Assembly: GCF_000308855.1 (NCBI RefSeq)
Contig: NZ_BAGM01000007.1
Span: 1-64,000 of the forward strand
Reading direction: 5' to 3'
Length of the DNA stretch: 64,000 bases
DNA from: Nocardia veterana NBRC 100344
GTDB taxonomy: Bacteria; Actinomycetota; Actinomycetes; Mycobacteriales; Mycobacteriaceae
The translations under genes and the position numbers were made by a program. The notes under the pieces were generated by a model. It had not been told where the DNA came from and made no database searches. It saw only the letters and a program-made list of their open reading frames with translations. This document shows, in pieces, positions 56,437 to 64,000 of this stretch; the stretch's first letter is position 1; every line of letters starts with the position of its first letter.

Positions 56437-57228
56437 GTGGCGCAGTACACGGAGGTGACCGGGCGACGGCCCGAGGAGTATCCGCGCAAACCACCGGCGC
56501 TGTGGACCGATCTGGTGATGTTGGTGCTCGCGATCGTGTCGGTGGTGCTGGTCGTCTGGATCACCTTCTTCTCGGTGCCGCAGCACACCTATCGCGTCAT
56601 CGTGGTGGTCGACTATTCGATCTGCGCGGTGTTCGCGGCCGAATTCGCCTGGCGCTGGCGACGCGCGGACTGGTCCTGGACCTTCCCGCTCGTGTACTGG
56701 TACGAGGTCCTGGGCATGATCCCGGTGACCAGCCCGTTCTTCCGCGGCTTCCGGCTGCTGCGGATCGTGGTGATCCTGGTGCGGCTGGCCCGGGTGGCCG
56801 ACCGGGCGTTCGGCGACCGGGTCACCGCCGCGGTGGTCAATCGCTCGGTGGGTGTGATCGTGGAGGCGGTGAAGCGCCCGGTGACCATGGCGGTCCTGGA
56901 GGAGGTGGCCGATGTGCTGCGCCGTGGTCAGTACACGCGCAATATCGCCGCCGCCCTGGAGGAGAACCGCGACGAGCTCGACGCGATGATCCTGGAGCTG
57001 ATCAAGAACGATCCGGCCGCCGGCCGGGTCCGGTACGTGCCCTTTCACGACGAGATCATCCGCGCCATCGCCGACACCAGTTTCCGCATCGTCTTCCAGG
57101 TGCTGGCCGACCCCCGCACCGATGAACTGGTCGGAGATGTCTTGCGGGAGAACATCAATCAGATGCGGATCGCGGTGCGCGAGGGCGGGCACGTGCCCGA
57201 GACCGTCGATCACAAACTGCTGCGGTGA
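56437..57228 (+). CDS. potassium-channel-like voltage-sensor membrane protein
   Basis: A 263-residue protein with four hydrophobic spans in residues ~20-130. The last has regularly spaced arginines (RGFRLLRIVVILVRLARVAD), as in a voltage-sensor S4 segment. A ~130-residue cytoplasmic tail of helices follows (MAVLEEVADVLRRGQYTRNI). No pore (S5-selectivity filter-S6) is evident, so it may be a voltage-sensor-only or Hv-like protein. GTG at 56437 (VAQYTEVTGRRP) is preferred because GGAAGGG lies just upstream. Confidence 0.75.
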   Translation: MAQYTEVTGRRPEEYPRKPPALWTDLVMLVLAIVSVVLVVWITFFSVPQHTYRVIVVVDYSICAVFAAEFAWRWRRADWSWTFPLVYWYEVLGMIPVTSPFFRGFRLLRIVVILVRLARVADRAFGDRVTAAVVNRSVGVIVEAVKRPVTMAVLEEVADVLRRGQYTRNIAAALEENRDELDAMILELIKNDPAAGRVRYVPFHDEIIRAIADTSFRIVFQVLADPRTDELVGDVLRENINQMRIAVREGGHVPETVDHKLLR

Positions 57229-57231
57229 GCC

Positions 57232-58440
57232 TCAGGTGTGGGCGTGCCGGACCTCGTGCCGCGGCTGCGCGTACCGCACCGTCTCCCAGCCGATCAGCAC
57301 GGCCAGCACCGCGCACAGCACCGCCAACGCGGCCATCGCCGGCAGCATCGTCGCGAGTGGAATCAGGACCACCAGCACCGCCGCGGCCACCAGCCGCGGC
57401 CACAGCACCACCCGGGTCGCGTAGTGGCGGAAACCGACGAGCGACAGCAGATACAGCACCACACCGCCGTACAGCGCTAACAGCGGAATGCCGTACAGGT
57501 GATCGTGCAGCGTATGCCCGGCCGCACCACCGAGGTAGTTGAGCGTCTTCTTCAAGCCGAGCGACAGCGCGACGATGCCGGCCACCATCGGGAAATGCCA
57601 GAAGGTGTAGCAGTTGCGAGCGATCCGGATCCGGCGCTCGCCCCGGGCCCGCGTCATCGCCTCCTCGACCACCCGGGCGGCGACGTCGAAATACGCCCAC
57701 CACAGCAGCGCCGAAACCGCCAGCGCCAGCAGCGATCCCACCGTGATCGGCCAGGAGATGGGCAGTCCGGCCACGCCGACGCCGATCGAGACGATGGATT
57801 CGCCCAGCGCCACGATCACGATGAGGCCGTGGCGTTCGGCGAAGTGCGAGGCCGAATTCAACCGCCAGTCGTTGCCGGCGAAGAAGGTCCAGACCATATC
57901 GCCGGCGATGGCGGCGATCCACAAAACGATCTGTACGGTGCCGTGCTCGATCGCTGCCACGACCAGCAGCGTCGTCCCGATCGTGATCGAGCCGATCGCC
58001 CAGCGGCCGACCTGACCACGCAACTGCCGGTCCTCGGTGCTGGCCAGCCAGAACATGGCCAGGTGGATCAGCCGGATGACGAGATATCCGATCGCGAACA
58101 CCAGCGGCCCGTACCAGCCACCGGGCATATCGTGGAAGGCCTCCGGAATCACCTCGGCCACAATGAGTCCCGCGCCCATGGCGGCGAACATCGCCACCCG
58201 GGCGATGCCCTCGTCGGCCTTGACCACATTGCCCAGCCAGGCGTACGCGATCCACACCCACCACATCACGGCCAGCACCAGCAGGGCGCGCAGCAGGTTC
58301 GCCGCGGTGACCTCGTGCGCCGCCAGGTCGGTCACCTGGGTGAAGGCGAATACCAGAACGAGATCGAAGAAGAGTTCCAGCTGGGTCACCGAGGCGTTCT
58401 CGGTGACCACCTGTAAGCGTGAGCGTCCGACACCGGTCAT
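57232..58440 (-). CDS. low temperature requirement protein A (LtrA) family
   Basis: A 402-residue membrane protein with about 10-11 spans. It begins with the family signature VTQLELFFDLVLVFAFTQVT near residue 20, followed by WWVWIAYAWLGN and HGLIVIVALGESIVSIGVGV. The family is widespread in actinobacteria and has no defined biochemistry. ATG at 58440 is chosen; a GTG two codons upstream is equally possible and no ribosome binding site is clear. Its stop is 4 bases from the convergent channel-like gene. Confidence 0.92.
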   Translation of the reverse strand: MTGVGRSRLQVVTENASVTQLELFFDLVLVFAFTQVTDLAAHEVTAANLLRALLVLAVMWWVWIAYAWLGNVVKADEGIARVAMFAAMGAGLIVAEVIPEAFHDMPGGWYGPLVFAIGYLVIRLIHLAMFWLASTEDRQLRGQVGRWAIGSITIGTTLLVVAAIEHGTVQIVLWIAAIAGDMVWTFFAGNDWRLNSASHFAERHGLIVIVALGESIVSIGVGVAGLPISWPITVGSLLALAVSALLWWAYFDVAARVVEEAMTRARGERRIRIARNCYTFWHFPMVAGIVALSLGLKKTLNYLGGAAGHTLHDHLYGIPLLALYGGVVLYLLSLVGFRHYATRVVLWPRLVAAAVLVVLIPLATMLPAMAALAVLCAVLAVLIGWETVRYAQPRHEVRHAHT

Positions 58441-58507
58441 TCGCACATCGTGTCAGGTGCCGGGCCGCCACGCGCGGGAGCCGAATCGCGCACCCGGCCT
58501 CGGTGGT

Positions 58508-58966
58508 TCAGCCGACCTCGTAGTTCTCGCCGAACGGAAATTTCTCGATGTATTCGATGAGGTTCTGCACCGCTTCGTCGTTGGCCCGCGACAGCGTGCG
58601 CTTGAGCAGCAGCCCCGGGACCGGAATGGGCAGATACACCTCGGAGTGGTACCAGACCTCGGTGCCCTCGTCGGTTTCCTCGATGTCGAACCAGCCCTTG
58701 CCACCGCCACCGGCGGCGCTCTCCACCACTTCCCAGGAGATGCGTTCCGGAGTGCAGGTGTACTGGAGGACCTGGCGGTCCGAATTGTTCAGCACCGTCA
58801 CCGTCGCATACACCCGTTTCGGCCGGTCGAATTCGTCGCGGGTCGCCACGCGCACATCGCGATGCGCAGGGGACCATTCCGGAATCCGCTCGACTGCCAG
58901 CAGTGCTTCCTGAACCTGGTCGGGTTCGACGTCGATGATGAATCGGTGGTCGGTCTTCGTGCGCAT
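58508..58966 (-). CDS. SRPBCC family protein
   Basis: A 152-residue START-like protein (TDHRFIIDVEPDQVQEALLA, then GKGWFDIEETDEGTEVWYHS, ending in helix RANDEAVQNLIEYIEKFPFG). Typical of actinobacterial polyketide-cyclase/dehydrase-fold proteins that bind hydrophobic ligands. ATG at 58966 follows GGAGGG six bases upstream. The region upstream has dyads at 59039-59070 that could bind a TetR-type regulator. Confidence 0.88.
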   Translation of the reverse strand: MRTKTDHRFIIDVEPDQVQEALLAVERIPEWSPAHRDVRVATRDEFDRPKRVYATVTVLNNSDRQVLQYTCTPERISWEVVESAAGGGGKGWFDIEETDEGTEVWYHSEVYLPIPVPGLLLKRTLSRANDEAVQNLIEYIEKFPFGENYEVG

Positions 58967-59038
58967 GTCTTGCCCTCCACCCCCCGAACTGCTTCGGCCG
59001 ATTGTCCCCAGCGTCACACTCGGACGTCAACCATCTGG

Positions 59039-59070
59039 TCTGTTCCGCGGTAACAGAGACCGACCAGTCT
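59039..59070. promoter_or_regulatory. dyad sequences upstream of SRPBCC gene
   Basis: TCTGTT (59039-59044) and AACAGA (59052-59057) flank CCGCGGT. The next 14 bases, AGACCGACCAGTCT (59057-59070), form a second partial dyad (AGAC/GTCT arms). Both lie about 75-100 bases upstream of the minus-strand SRPBCC start. They look like TetR-type half-sites; the regulator is unknown. Confidence 0.35.
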
Positions 59071-59246
59071 GATTTGGTGCGAGCGCGCGTCCGAGGTTTG
59101 CGGCGGCGCTGCGGGCGGGCGCGGGCGACGTGCGATTTCTTCCCGAACGGAAGGAATCGCCGCCGGATTGCGGGTCGCGTGGTAGCCGCGCAGCGGTCGA
59201 TCGGCCCCCGCCGGGTAAGGGGGCTAGACGTAGCTCGTTGTCACAG

Positions 59247-59432
59247 TTACCGGTGGTGAAGGACTTCCCAGTCGGGGCCGGGGAAGACCAGACTTTCGTG
59301 TCCGTCGTCGAATCGGACCACGAACGGTGGGGTCCCGTCGCGACCCCGGGCCTCGAGGATTTCGCCGGTGCGCTCGGGCATCCCCACTGCATTGCTGTGC
59401 ACGAGTATCTGATCGCCTACATGCGCCTGCAT
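59247..59432 (-). CDS. DUF1918 domain protein
   Basis: A 61-residue protein with the SH3-like DUF1918 signature MQAHVGDQILV, then ERTGEILEARGRDGTPPFVV and DDGHESLVFPGPDWEVL. The family is small, actinobacterial and of unknown function, sometimes fused to nucleic-acid-binding domains. ATG at 59432 matches the family start; longer readings add only non-conserved residues. It reads toward the SRPBCC gene on the same strand but is 280 bases away. Confidence 0.85.
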   Translation of the reverse strand: MQAHVGDQILVHSNAVGMPERTGEILEARGRDGTPPFVVRFDDGHESLVFPGPDWEVLHHR

Positions 59433-59547
59433 GCCGCCATTATCGACTCTTGTGATACTCATCACAACCCGCTCGAGATCGCCTGCGGCGACACGGTATC
59501 GCCGAGGTGATCGCCTGTCGGGTCCGTACTCGGCACACGATCCCCGG

Positions 59548-59577
59548 TTGACACCACTGCACTCGTAGTACTACGTT
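59548..59577 (+). promoter_or_regulatory. promoter with palindromic operator before RibD-like gene
   Basis: TTGACA (59548-59553) and TACGTT (59572-59577) are separated by 18 bases. A perfect 12-base palindrome CGTAGTACTACG (59564-59575) overlaps the -10. A wider TGCACTC/GAGTGCA inverted repeat encloses it. This would suit repression by a TetR- or PadR-type protein. Confidence 0.6.
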
Positions 59578-59619
59578 CAGACCACTACAAGCAGAGTGCA
59601 ACAAGCAAGGCGGTATCAC

Positions 59620-60195
59620 ATGCGAAAGCTCGTCTACTTCGTCGGCGTCTCGCTCGACGGCTATATCGCCGGGCCGGGTGGGGAGTACGACTTCTACCCG
59701 ATCGCCGAGGACATCACCGCATACGCGACCGCGCACTATCCGGAGTCGGTTCCGGCCCACCTGCGCTCTCATTTCGGGATGGCCACCGACGAACCCAACA
59801 AGGAATGGGACACCCTGGTGATGGGGCGCGGCACGTACGAACCGGCGCTGTCGGCCGGCATCGCCAGTCCCTACCCGCATCTGAAGCAGTACGTCGTTTC
59901 CGGCACCCTGGCCGACATCGACGATCCGGCGGTCGAGCTGGTGCGGGAGGATCCGGTCGGACTGGTGCGTCGCCTGAAACAGGAGGACGGCAAGAACATC
60001 TGGCTGTGCGGCGGCGGGCAGCTGGCCGGAGCGCTCGTCGACGAGATCGATGAGCTGATCATCAAGAGTTATCCGGTGGTCGCGGGGGCGGGTATCAGCG
60101 CGTTCTCCGGCAACTTCCGCCCGACCGCGTTCACGCCGGTGCGGCGTCGCGAATTCGACAGCGGCGCCCAGCTCAGCTGGTTCCGGCGGGCCTGA
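59620..60195 (+). CDS. dihydrofolate reductase family protein (RibD C-terminal domain)
   Basis: A 191-residue reductase of the RibD_C/YwjB type: KLVYFVGVSLDGYIAGPGGE at the start, TLVMGRGTYEPAL, then the NADPH-binding NIWLCGGGQLAGALVDEIDE. These stand-alone proteins resemble the riboflavin reductase domain, but their substrate is generally unknown. ATG at 59620 (MRKLVYF). The strong, palindrome-overlapped promoter upstream suggests regulated expression, perhaps by a TetR or PadR elsewhere. Confidence 0.9.
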   Translation: MRKLVYFVGVSLDGYIAGPGGEYDFYPIAEDITAYATAHYPESVPAHLRSHFGMATDEPNKEWDTLVMGRGTYEPALSAGIASPYPHLKQYVVSGTLADIDDPAVELVREDPVGLVRRLKQEDGKNIWLCGGGQLAGALVDEIDELIIKSYPVVAGAGISAFSGNFRPTAFTPVRRREFDSGAQLSWFRRA

Positions 60196-60248
60196 CCGCG
60201 AAGCGGTCGCCCCGGATCCCGGTCCCTCCCAACCCATTGGCGGTAGAT

Positions 60249-60380
60249 ATGCGAAAGAACAACTCCGGCAAGCCGATTCACCAGCGGTACCCCAACCCGG
60301 CGGCGCGGGGCGCGGCCAAGATCAACTGGGCTCGCGCAGGAAGGAGAGGCGTACCCGGCGGATCGGGTTGTCGACGTTGA
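60249..60380 (+). CDS. possible 43-residue protein or coding relic
   Basis: The frame starts MRKNNSGKPIHQRYPNPAAR and continues GAAKINWARAG before losing coding character near 60330. The first 27 codons have strongly GC-biased third positions. It runs into the 3' end of the opposing YjbQ gene. It may be a true small protein or the remnant of a lost gene. Confidence 0.2.
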   Translation: MRKNNSGKPIHQRYPNPAARGAAKINWARAGRRGVPGGSGCRR

Positions 60381-60738
60381 GGTCGACGAAGGCGATCGAC
60401 TGCCAGGTCCCCAGTGCCAACTCGCCGTCGAGTACCGGCACGGTGGCGTACGGGGCGATCAGCGCGGGCATCACGTGTGAGCGGCCGTGCCCGCGCGAAC
60501 CGTGGGCATGACGCCAGCGATCGTCGGCCGGCAGCAGGTCTCGCAGGGCGTGCAGCAGATCGTCGTCGCTGCCCGCGCCGAGCTCGATCAGGGCCACGCC
60601 GGCGGTGGCATGCGGAACGAAGACGTGCAGCAGGCCGTCGCCGGCGCCCGCCTCGCGCAGGAAGGTGGCGCACTGCGGCGTCAGGTCGTGAACGACCTCG
60701 CGATCTCCGGTGTGCAGCTCGATTTCGGTGCTCTTCAT
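60322..60738 (-). CDS. YjbQ family protein (UPF0047)
   Basis: A 138-residue protein with the family pattern GLLHVFVPHATAGVALIE near residue 38, then HGRSHVMPALIAPYATVPVL and GTWQSIAFVDLNVDNPIRRV. The conserved His and Glu positions resemble a metal site. Members have weak thiamine-phosphate synthase activity and are otherwise uncharacterised. The start codon is ATG. A perfect dyad at 60818-60835 lies about 80 bases upstream. Confidence 0.93.
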   Translation of the reverse strand: MKSTEIELHTGDREVVHDLTPQCATFLREAGAGDGLLHVFVPHATAGVALIELGAGSDDDLLHALRDLLPADDRWRHAHGSRGHGRSHVMPALIAPYATVPVLDGELALGTWQSIAFVDLNVDNPIRRVRLSFLREPS

Positions 60739-61127
60739 AGGGCCATCCTGCGCTTTCGCCGGGGGCGGGTGCGGGAAACCCGCGCAGAGGGTACGCCGAC
60801 CGGGGGCTAAACCGGCTGGTGTGATTACTCACACCGGTACGCCGGCTGTTCGGCCGGCCCGGTCCCGAGCTATCCCGGTGGCGGTTGAAAGGGCTGGTCA
60901 GCGGGCTGATGCGGTCGATTTCGAGGTGGTCCGACCGTGCTGCTCCCGGGTCGGAGCCGGGGTCCGGCGCGTCGGAGGGGCGATCAGCGCTGGTCGGCGT
61001 ATCGAACGGGGCGGGTTCGGCCGGCGGGTCCCGCGCTCGGGTGCGGAGGTAGCCGACCACCGAGCGGACTCCGATCGGTAGTCTTGTTGGCTGTAACAGC
61101 AGCTAGTCGATCTTGGAGGACCCCGCC
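60739..61127. other. intergenic region upstream of ask
   Basis: This is 389 bases between the divergent YjbQ gene and ask. Apart from the dyad at 60818-60835 and TTGGAGGA just before the ask GTG, I see no gene, riboswitch-like fold or promoter pair I would defend. Confidence 0.55.
60818..60835. promoter_or_regulatory. perfect dyad upstream of YjbQ
   Basis: GGTGTGA (60818-60824), TTAC, TCACACC (60829-60835). The half-site resembles CRP/GlxR sites (TGTGA/TCACA), but the spacer is two bases shorter than their consensus of six. It lies between yjbQ-like and ask, closer to the former. Confidence 0.4.
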
Positions 61128-62393
61128 GTGGCTCTCGTCGTTCAGAAGTACGGAGGATCTTCGCTCGAATCTGCCGAGCGGATCCGGCGCGTCGCTGAGC
61201 GGATCGTGGAGACGAAGAAGCAGGGGCACGACGTCGTGGTGGTGTGCTCGGCGATGGGCGACACCACCGACGAACTCCTCGACCTGGCCCAGCAGGTGGC
61301 GCCCGCGCCGCCGGCTCGCGAGCTGGACATGCTGCTGACCTCCGGCGAGCGCATCTCGAATGCGTTGGTGGCCATGGCGATTCACTCGCTCGGCGCCGAG
61401 GCGCGGTCGTTCACCGGTTCCCAGGCCGGGGTGATCACCACCGGCACCCACGGCAACGCCCGGATCATCGACGTGACCCCCTCGCGGGTGCGCGACGCCC
61501 TCGACGAGGGCATGATCGTGCTGGTCGCGGGCTTCCAGGGCGTTTCCCAGGACAGCCGCGACATCACCACGCTGGGTCGCGGTGGTTCCGACACCACGGC
61601 GGTCGCGCTCGCCGCGGCGCTCGAGGCCGATGTCTGCGAGATCTACACGGACGTGGACGGCGTCTTCACCGCCGACCCGCGCATCGTGCCGGACGCGCAG
61701 AAGCTGGAGCAGGTGAGCTTCGAGGAGATGCTCGAGCTGGCCGCCACCGGCGCCAAGGTGCTCATGCTGCGCTGCGTGGAGTACGCCCGCCGCTACAACG
61801 TTCCGGTGCACGTGCGGTCGTCCTATACCGACCGCACGGGCACCTACATCTACGGATCGATGGAGGACATCCCCTTGGAGGACGCAATTCTCACCGGCGT
61901 CGCACACGATCGCAGCGAGGCCAAGGTGACCGTGGTGGCGCTGCCGGACGAGCCGGGCTACGCGGCCAAGGTGTTCCGCGCCATCGCCGACGCCGAGATC
62001 AACATCGACATGGTGTTGCAGAACATCTCCAAGGTCGAGACCGGCAAGACCGACATCACCTTCACCCTGCCCAAGTCCGACGGCCCGCGCGCGGTGGAGT
62101 TCCTGACCAAGCGGCAGAACGAGCTCGGCTTCACCCAGGTGCTCTACGACGATCACATCGGCAAGGTCTCGCTGGTCGGTGCGGGGATGAAGAGCCATCC
62201 CGGCGTCACGGCGACCTTCTGTGAGGCGCTGGCCAAGGCGGGGATCAACATCGACCTGATCTCCACGTCCGAGATCCGCATCTCGGTGCTGGTGAAGGAC
62301 ACCGAACTGGACGAGGCCGTGCAGGTGCTGCACAAGGCCTTCGATCTGGGCGGCGACGAGGTCGCGGTCGTGCACGCCGGAACGGGGCGCTGA
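61128..62393 (+). CDS. ask: aspartate kinase (alpha subunit, full-length product)
   Basis: A 421-residue enzyme that phosphorylates aspartate, the first step to lysine, methionine, threonine, isoleucine and diaminopimelate. Start [16 protein letters not shown] (KYGGSS kinase motif), TSGERIS near residue 65 and [17 protein letters not shown]. Two C-terminal ACT domains ([20 protein letters not shown] and [20 protein letters not shown]) mediate lysine/threonine feedback. GTG at 61128 follows TTGGAGGA. An internal start at 61875 probably makes a separate beta subunit. asd follows after 78 bases, the usual ask-asd operon. Confidence 0.97.
   Translation: MALVVQKYGGSSLESAERIRRVAERIVETKKQGHDVVVVCSAMGDTTDELLDLAQQVAPAPPARELDMLLTSGERISNALVAMAIHSLGAEARSFTGSQAGVITTGTHGNARIIDVTPSRVRDALDEGMIVLVAGFQGVSQDSRDITTLGRGGSDTTAVALAAALEADVCEIYTDVDGVFTADPRIVPDAQKLEQVSFEEMLELAATGAKVLMLRCVEYARRYNVPVHVRSSYTDRTGTYIYGSMEDIPLEDAILTGVAHDRSEAKVTVVALPDEPGYAAKVFRAIADAEINIDMVLQNISKVETGKTDITFTLPKSDGPRAVEFLTKRQNELGFTQVLYDDHIGKVSLVGAGMKSHPGVTATFCEALAKAGINIDLISTSEIRISVLVKDTELDEAVQVLHKAFDLGGDEVAVVHAGTGR
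61875..62393 (+). CDS. aspartate kinase beta subunit from internal TTG start
   Basis: In frame inside ask, a TTG at 61875 has GGAGGA at 61862-61867, seven bases upstream. It would give a 172-residue product starting M(E)[15 protein letters not shown] that consists of the two ACT domains. Corynebacterium LysC makes exactly such a 172-residue beta subunit with an N-terminus of the same pattern (M-E-E-A-V-L-T-G-V-A), forming alpha2beta2 enzyme. Confidence 0.7.
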   Translation: MEDAILTGVAHDRSEAKVTVVALPDEPGYAAKVFRAIADAEINIDMVLQNISKVETGKTDITFTLPKSDGPRAVEFLTKRQNELGFTQVLYDDHIGKVSLVGAGMKSHPGVTATFCEALAKAGINIDLISTSEIRISVLVKDTELDEAVQVLHKAFDLGGDEVAVVHAGTGR

Positions 62394-62432
62394 CATGGTC
62401 GGGTCAAGCGCGGAGGCGGCAGCGCAGCGTAA

Positions 62433-63506
<1,074 letters not shown>

Positions 63507-63522
63507 GCGTCGAAGCCGACGA

Positions 63523-63550
63523 GCGGGCCGTCCGATCGCGGGCGGCCCGC
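63523..63550. terminator. bidirectional terminator between asd and TetR gene
   Basis: GCGGGCCG (63523-63530) pairs with CGGCCCGC (63543-63550) across a 12-base loop. It lies between the convergent stops of asd and the partial TetR gene. Confidence 0.65.
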
Positions 63551-63565
63551 TTCGCTGTGTGCCGG

Positions 63566-64000
63566 CTAGTGAGTGCGCAGGCCGTCGAAGACGACGGCGA
63601 AGGCGCGACCCCGCTGCTCCTCGGTGGCGGTCTGGGTCGCCGCGAAGGTGCCCTTCAGCACTCGCATCAGATCGTCGACGTCGATATCGGAACGCACGGC
63701 GCCGGATTCCTGCGCGCGCCGCAGTGATCCGGCGATCGCGGCCTGGAATTCTCGGGTGGGGCCGGTGATCTCGATCGTCTCGTGGCCGCCGAGGGCGTCG
63801 GCGAGATCACGCTTCACCCCACCCTCGGTGACCATGTGGTCCAGGAGATCGAAGAAGGCGGCACCGGGATCCGCGGTCTTTTCCAGACTGCGCGCGTAGT
63901 CGATCATCCGCTCGATGTTGTCGACGATGGCGGCCTGAAACAGCGCCTCCTTGGTGGGGAAGTGGCGGTAGACCGTACCGGGACCGACCCCGGCGCGCCG
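63566..64000 (-). CDS. TetR family regulator (N-terminus beyond window)
   Basis: A partial gene: 144 residues are visible and the start lies beyond the window edge. The HTH recognition helix and following element read GVGPGTVYRHFPTKEALFQA. The C-terminal ligand-binding domain (MIDYARSLEKTADPGAAFFD through VLKGTFAATQTATEEQRGRA) follows. This fits the SBD/TetR_C group of single-gene repressors. It converges on asd. The ligand and target are not in view. Confidence 0.9.
   Translation of the reverse strand, partial: RRAGVGPGTVYRHFPTKEALFQAAIVDNIERMIDYARSLEKTADPGAAFFDLLDHMVTEGGVKRDLADALGGHETIEITGPTREFQAAIAGSLRRAQESGAVRSDIDVDDLMRVLKGTFAATQTATEEQRGRAFAVVFDGLRTH

Overview
The window is chromosomal DNA from a high-GC, mycolic-acid-type actinomycete, most likely Nocardia or a close relative. 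The evidence is uniformly GC-rich third codon positions, many GTG starts, an ESX-type secretion substrate pair, MMPL and PknK families, the tuberculostearic-acid pair tmsA/tmsB, and a backbone in the gene content of the M. tuberculosis Rv3708c-Rv3721c region (dnaX, tmsBA, SRPBCC, ybaB, recR, leuA, murT/gatD, ask, asd). I see no rRNA, tRNA, CRISPR array or intact insertion sequence.

Layout. 1-4440: a polymorphic-toxin-like area with a SUKH immunity-type protein, an unknown protein, and a four-gene minus-strand operon (EspC-like, WXG100-like large protein, two small membrane proteins). 4492-4752: relic of a winged-helix regulator. 4972-8569: GT-C glycosyltransferase, then an XRE regulator overlapping an SDR. 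8671-15617: a six-gene operon (GntR/UTRA regulator, AprB-like ferredoxin, substrate-binding lipoprotein with a NosL-like tail, permease, ATPase, AprA-like flavoprotein fused to HEAT repeats); this is the most unusual system here. 16092-27002: ROK regulator, DUF2207 protein, two tandem membrane-anchored zinc metallopeptidases, a TetR/MMPL pair with a perfect 39-bp operator, ammonium transporter, and a hypothetical gene.

27488-37999: dnaX, the fadA-fadB beta-oxidation complex with a candidate promoter and operator, and a PknK-type kinase/STAND protein. 38080-40862: tmsB/tmsA (10-methyl branched lipid synthesis). 41234-45415: SRPBCC, VOC and MerR genes, a secreted protein, ybaB-recR, and an unknown gene. 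45490-47565: leuA with a leader peptide carrying three Leu codons, alternative hairpins and a strong terminator. 47701-54594: an orphan EspI-like ATPase, a Tat FAD oxidoreductase, a PPOX-type flavoprotein, and murT-gatD (lipid II amidation). 54730-60738: cholesterol-oxidase-like GMC enzyme, ion-channel-like protein, LtrA, SRPBCC, DUF1918, RibD-like reductase, YjbQ. 61128-63506: ask-asd, with an internal start for the aspartokinase beta subunit. The 3' edge cuts a TetR gene.

All assignments come from reading motifs, gene order and local DNA signals. No database or structure search was run.
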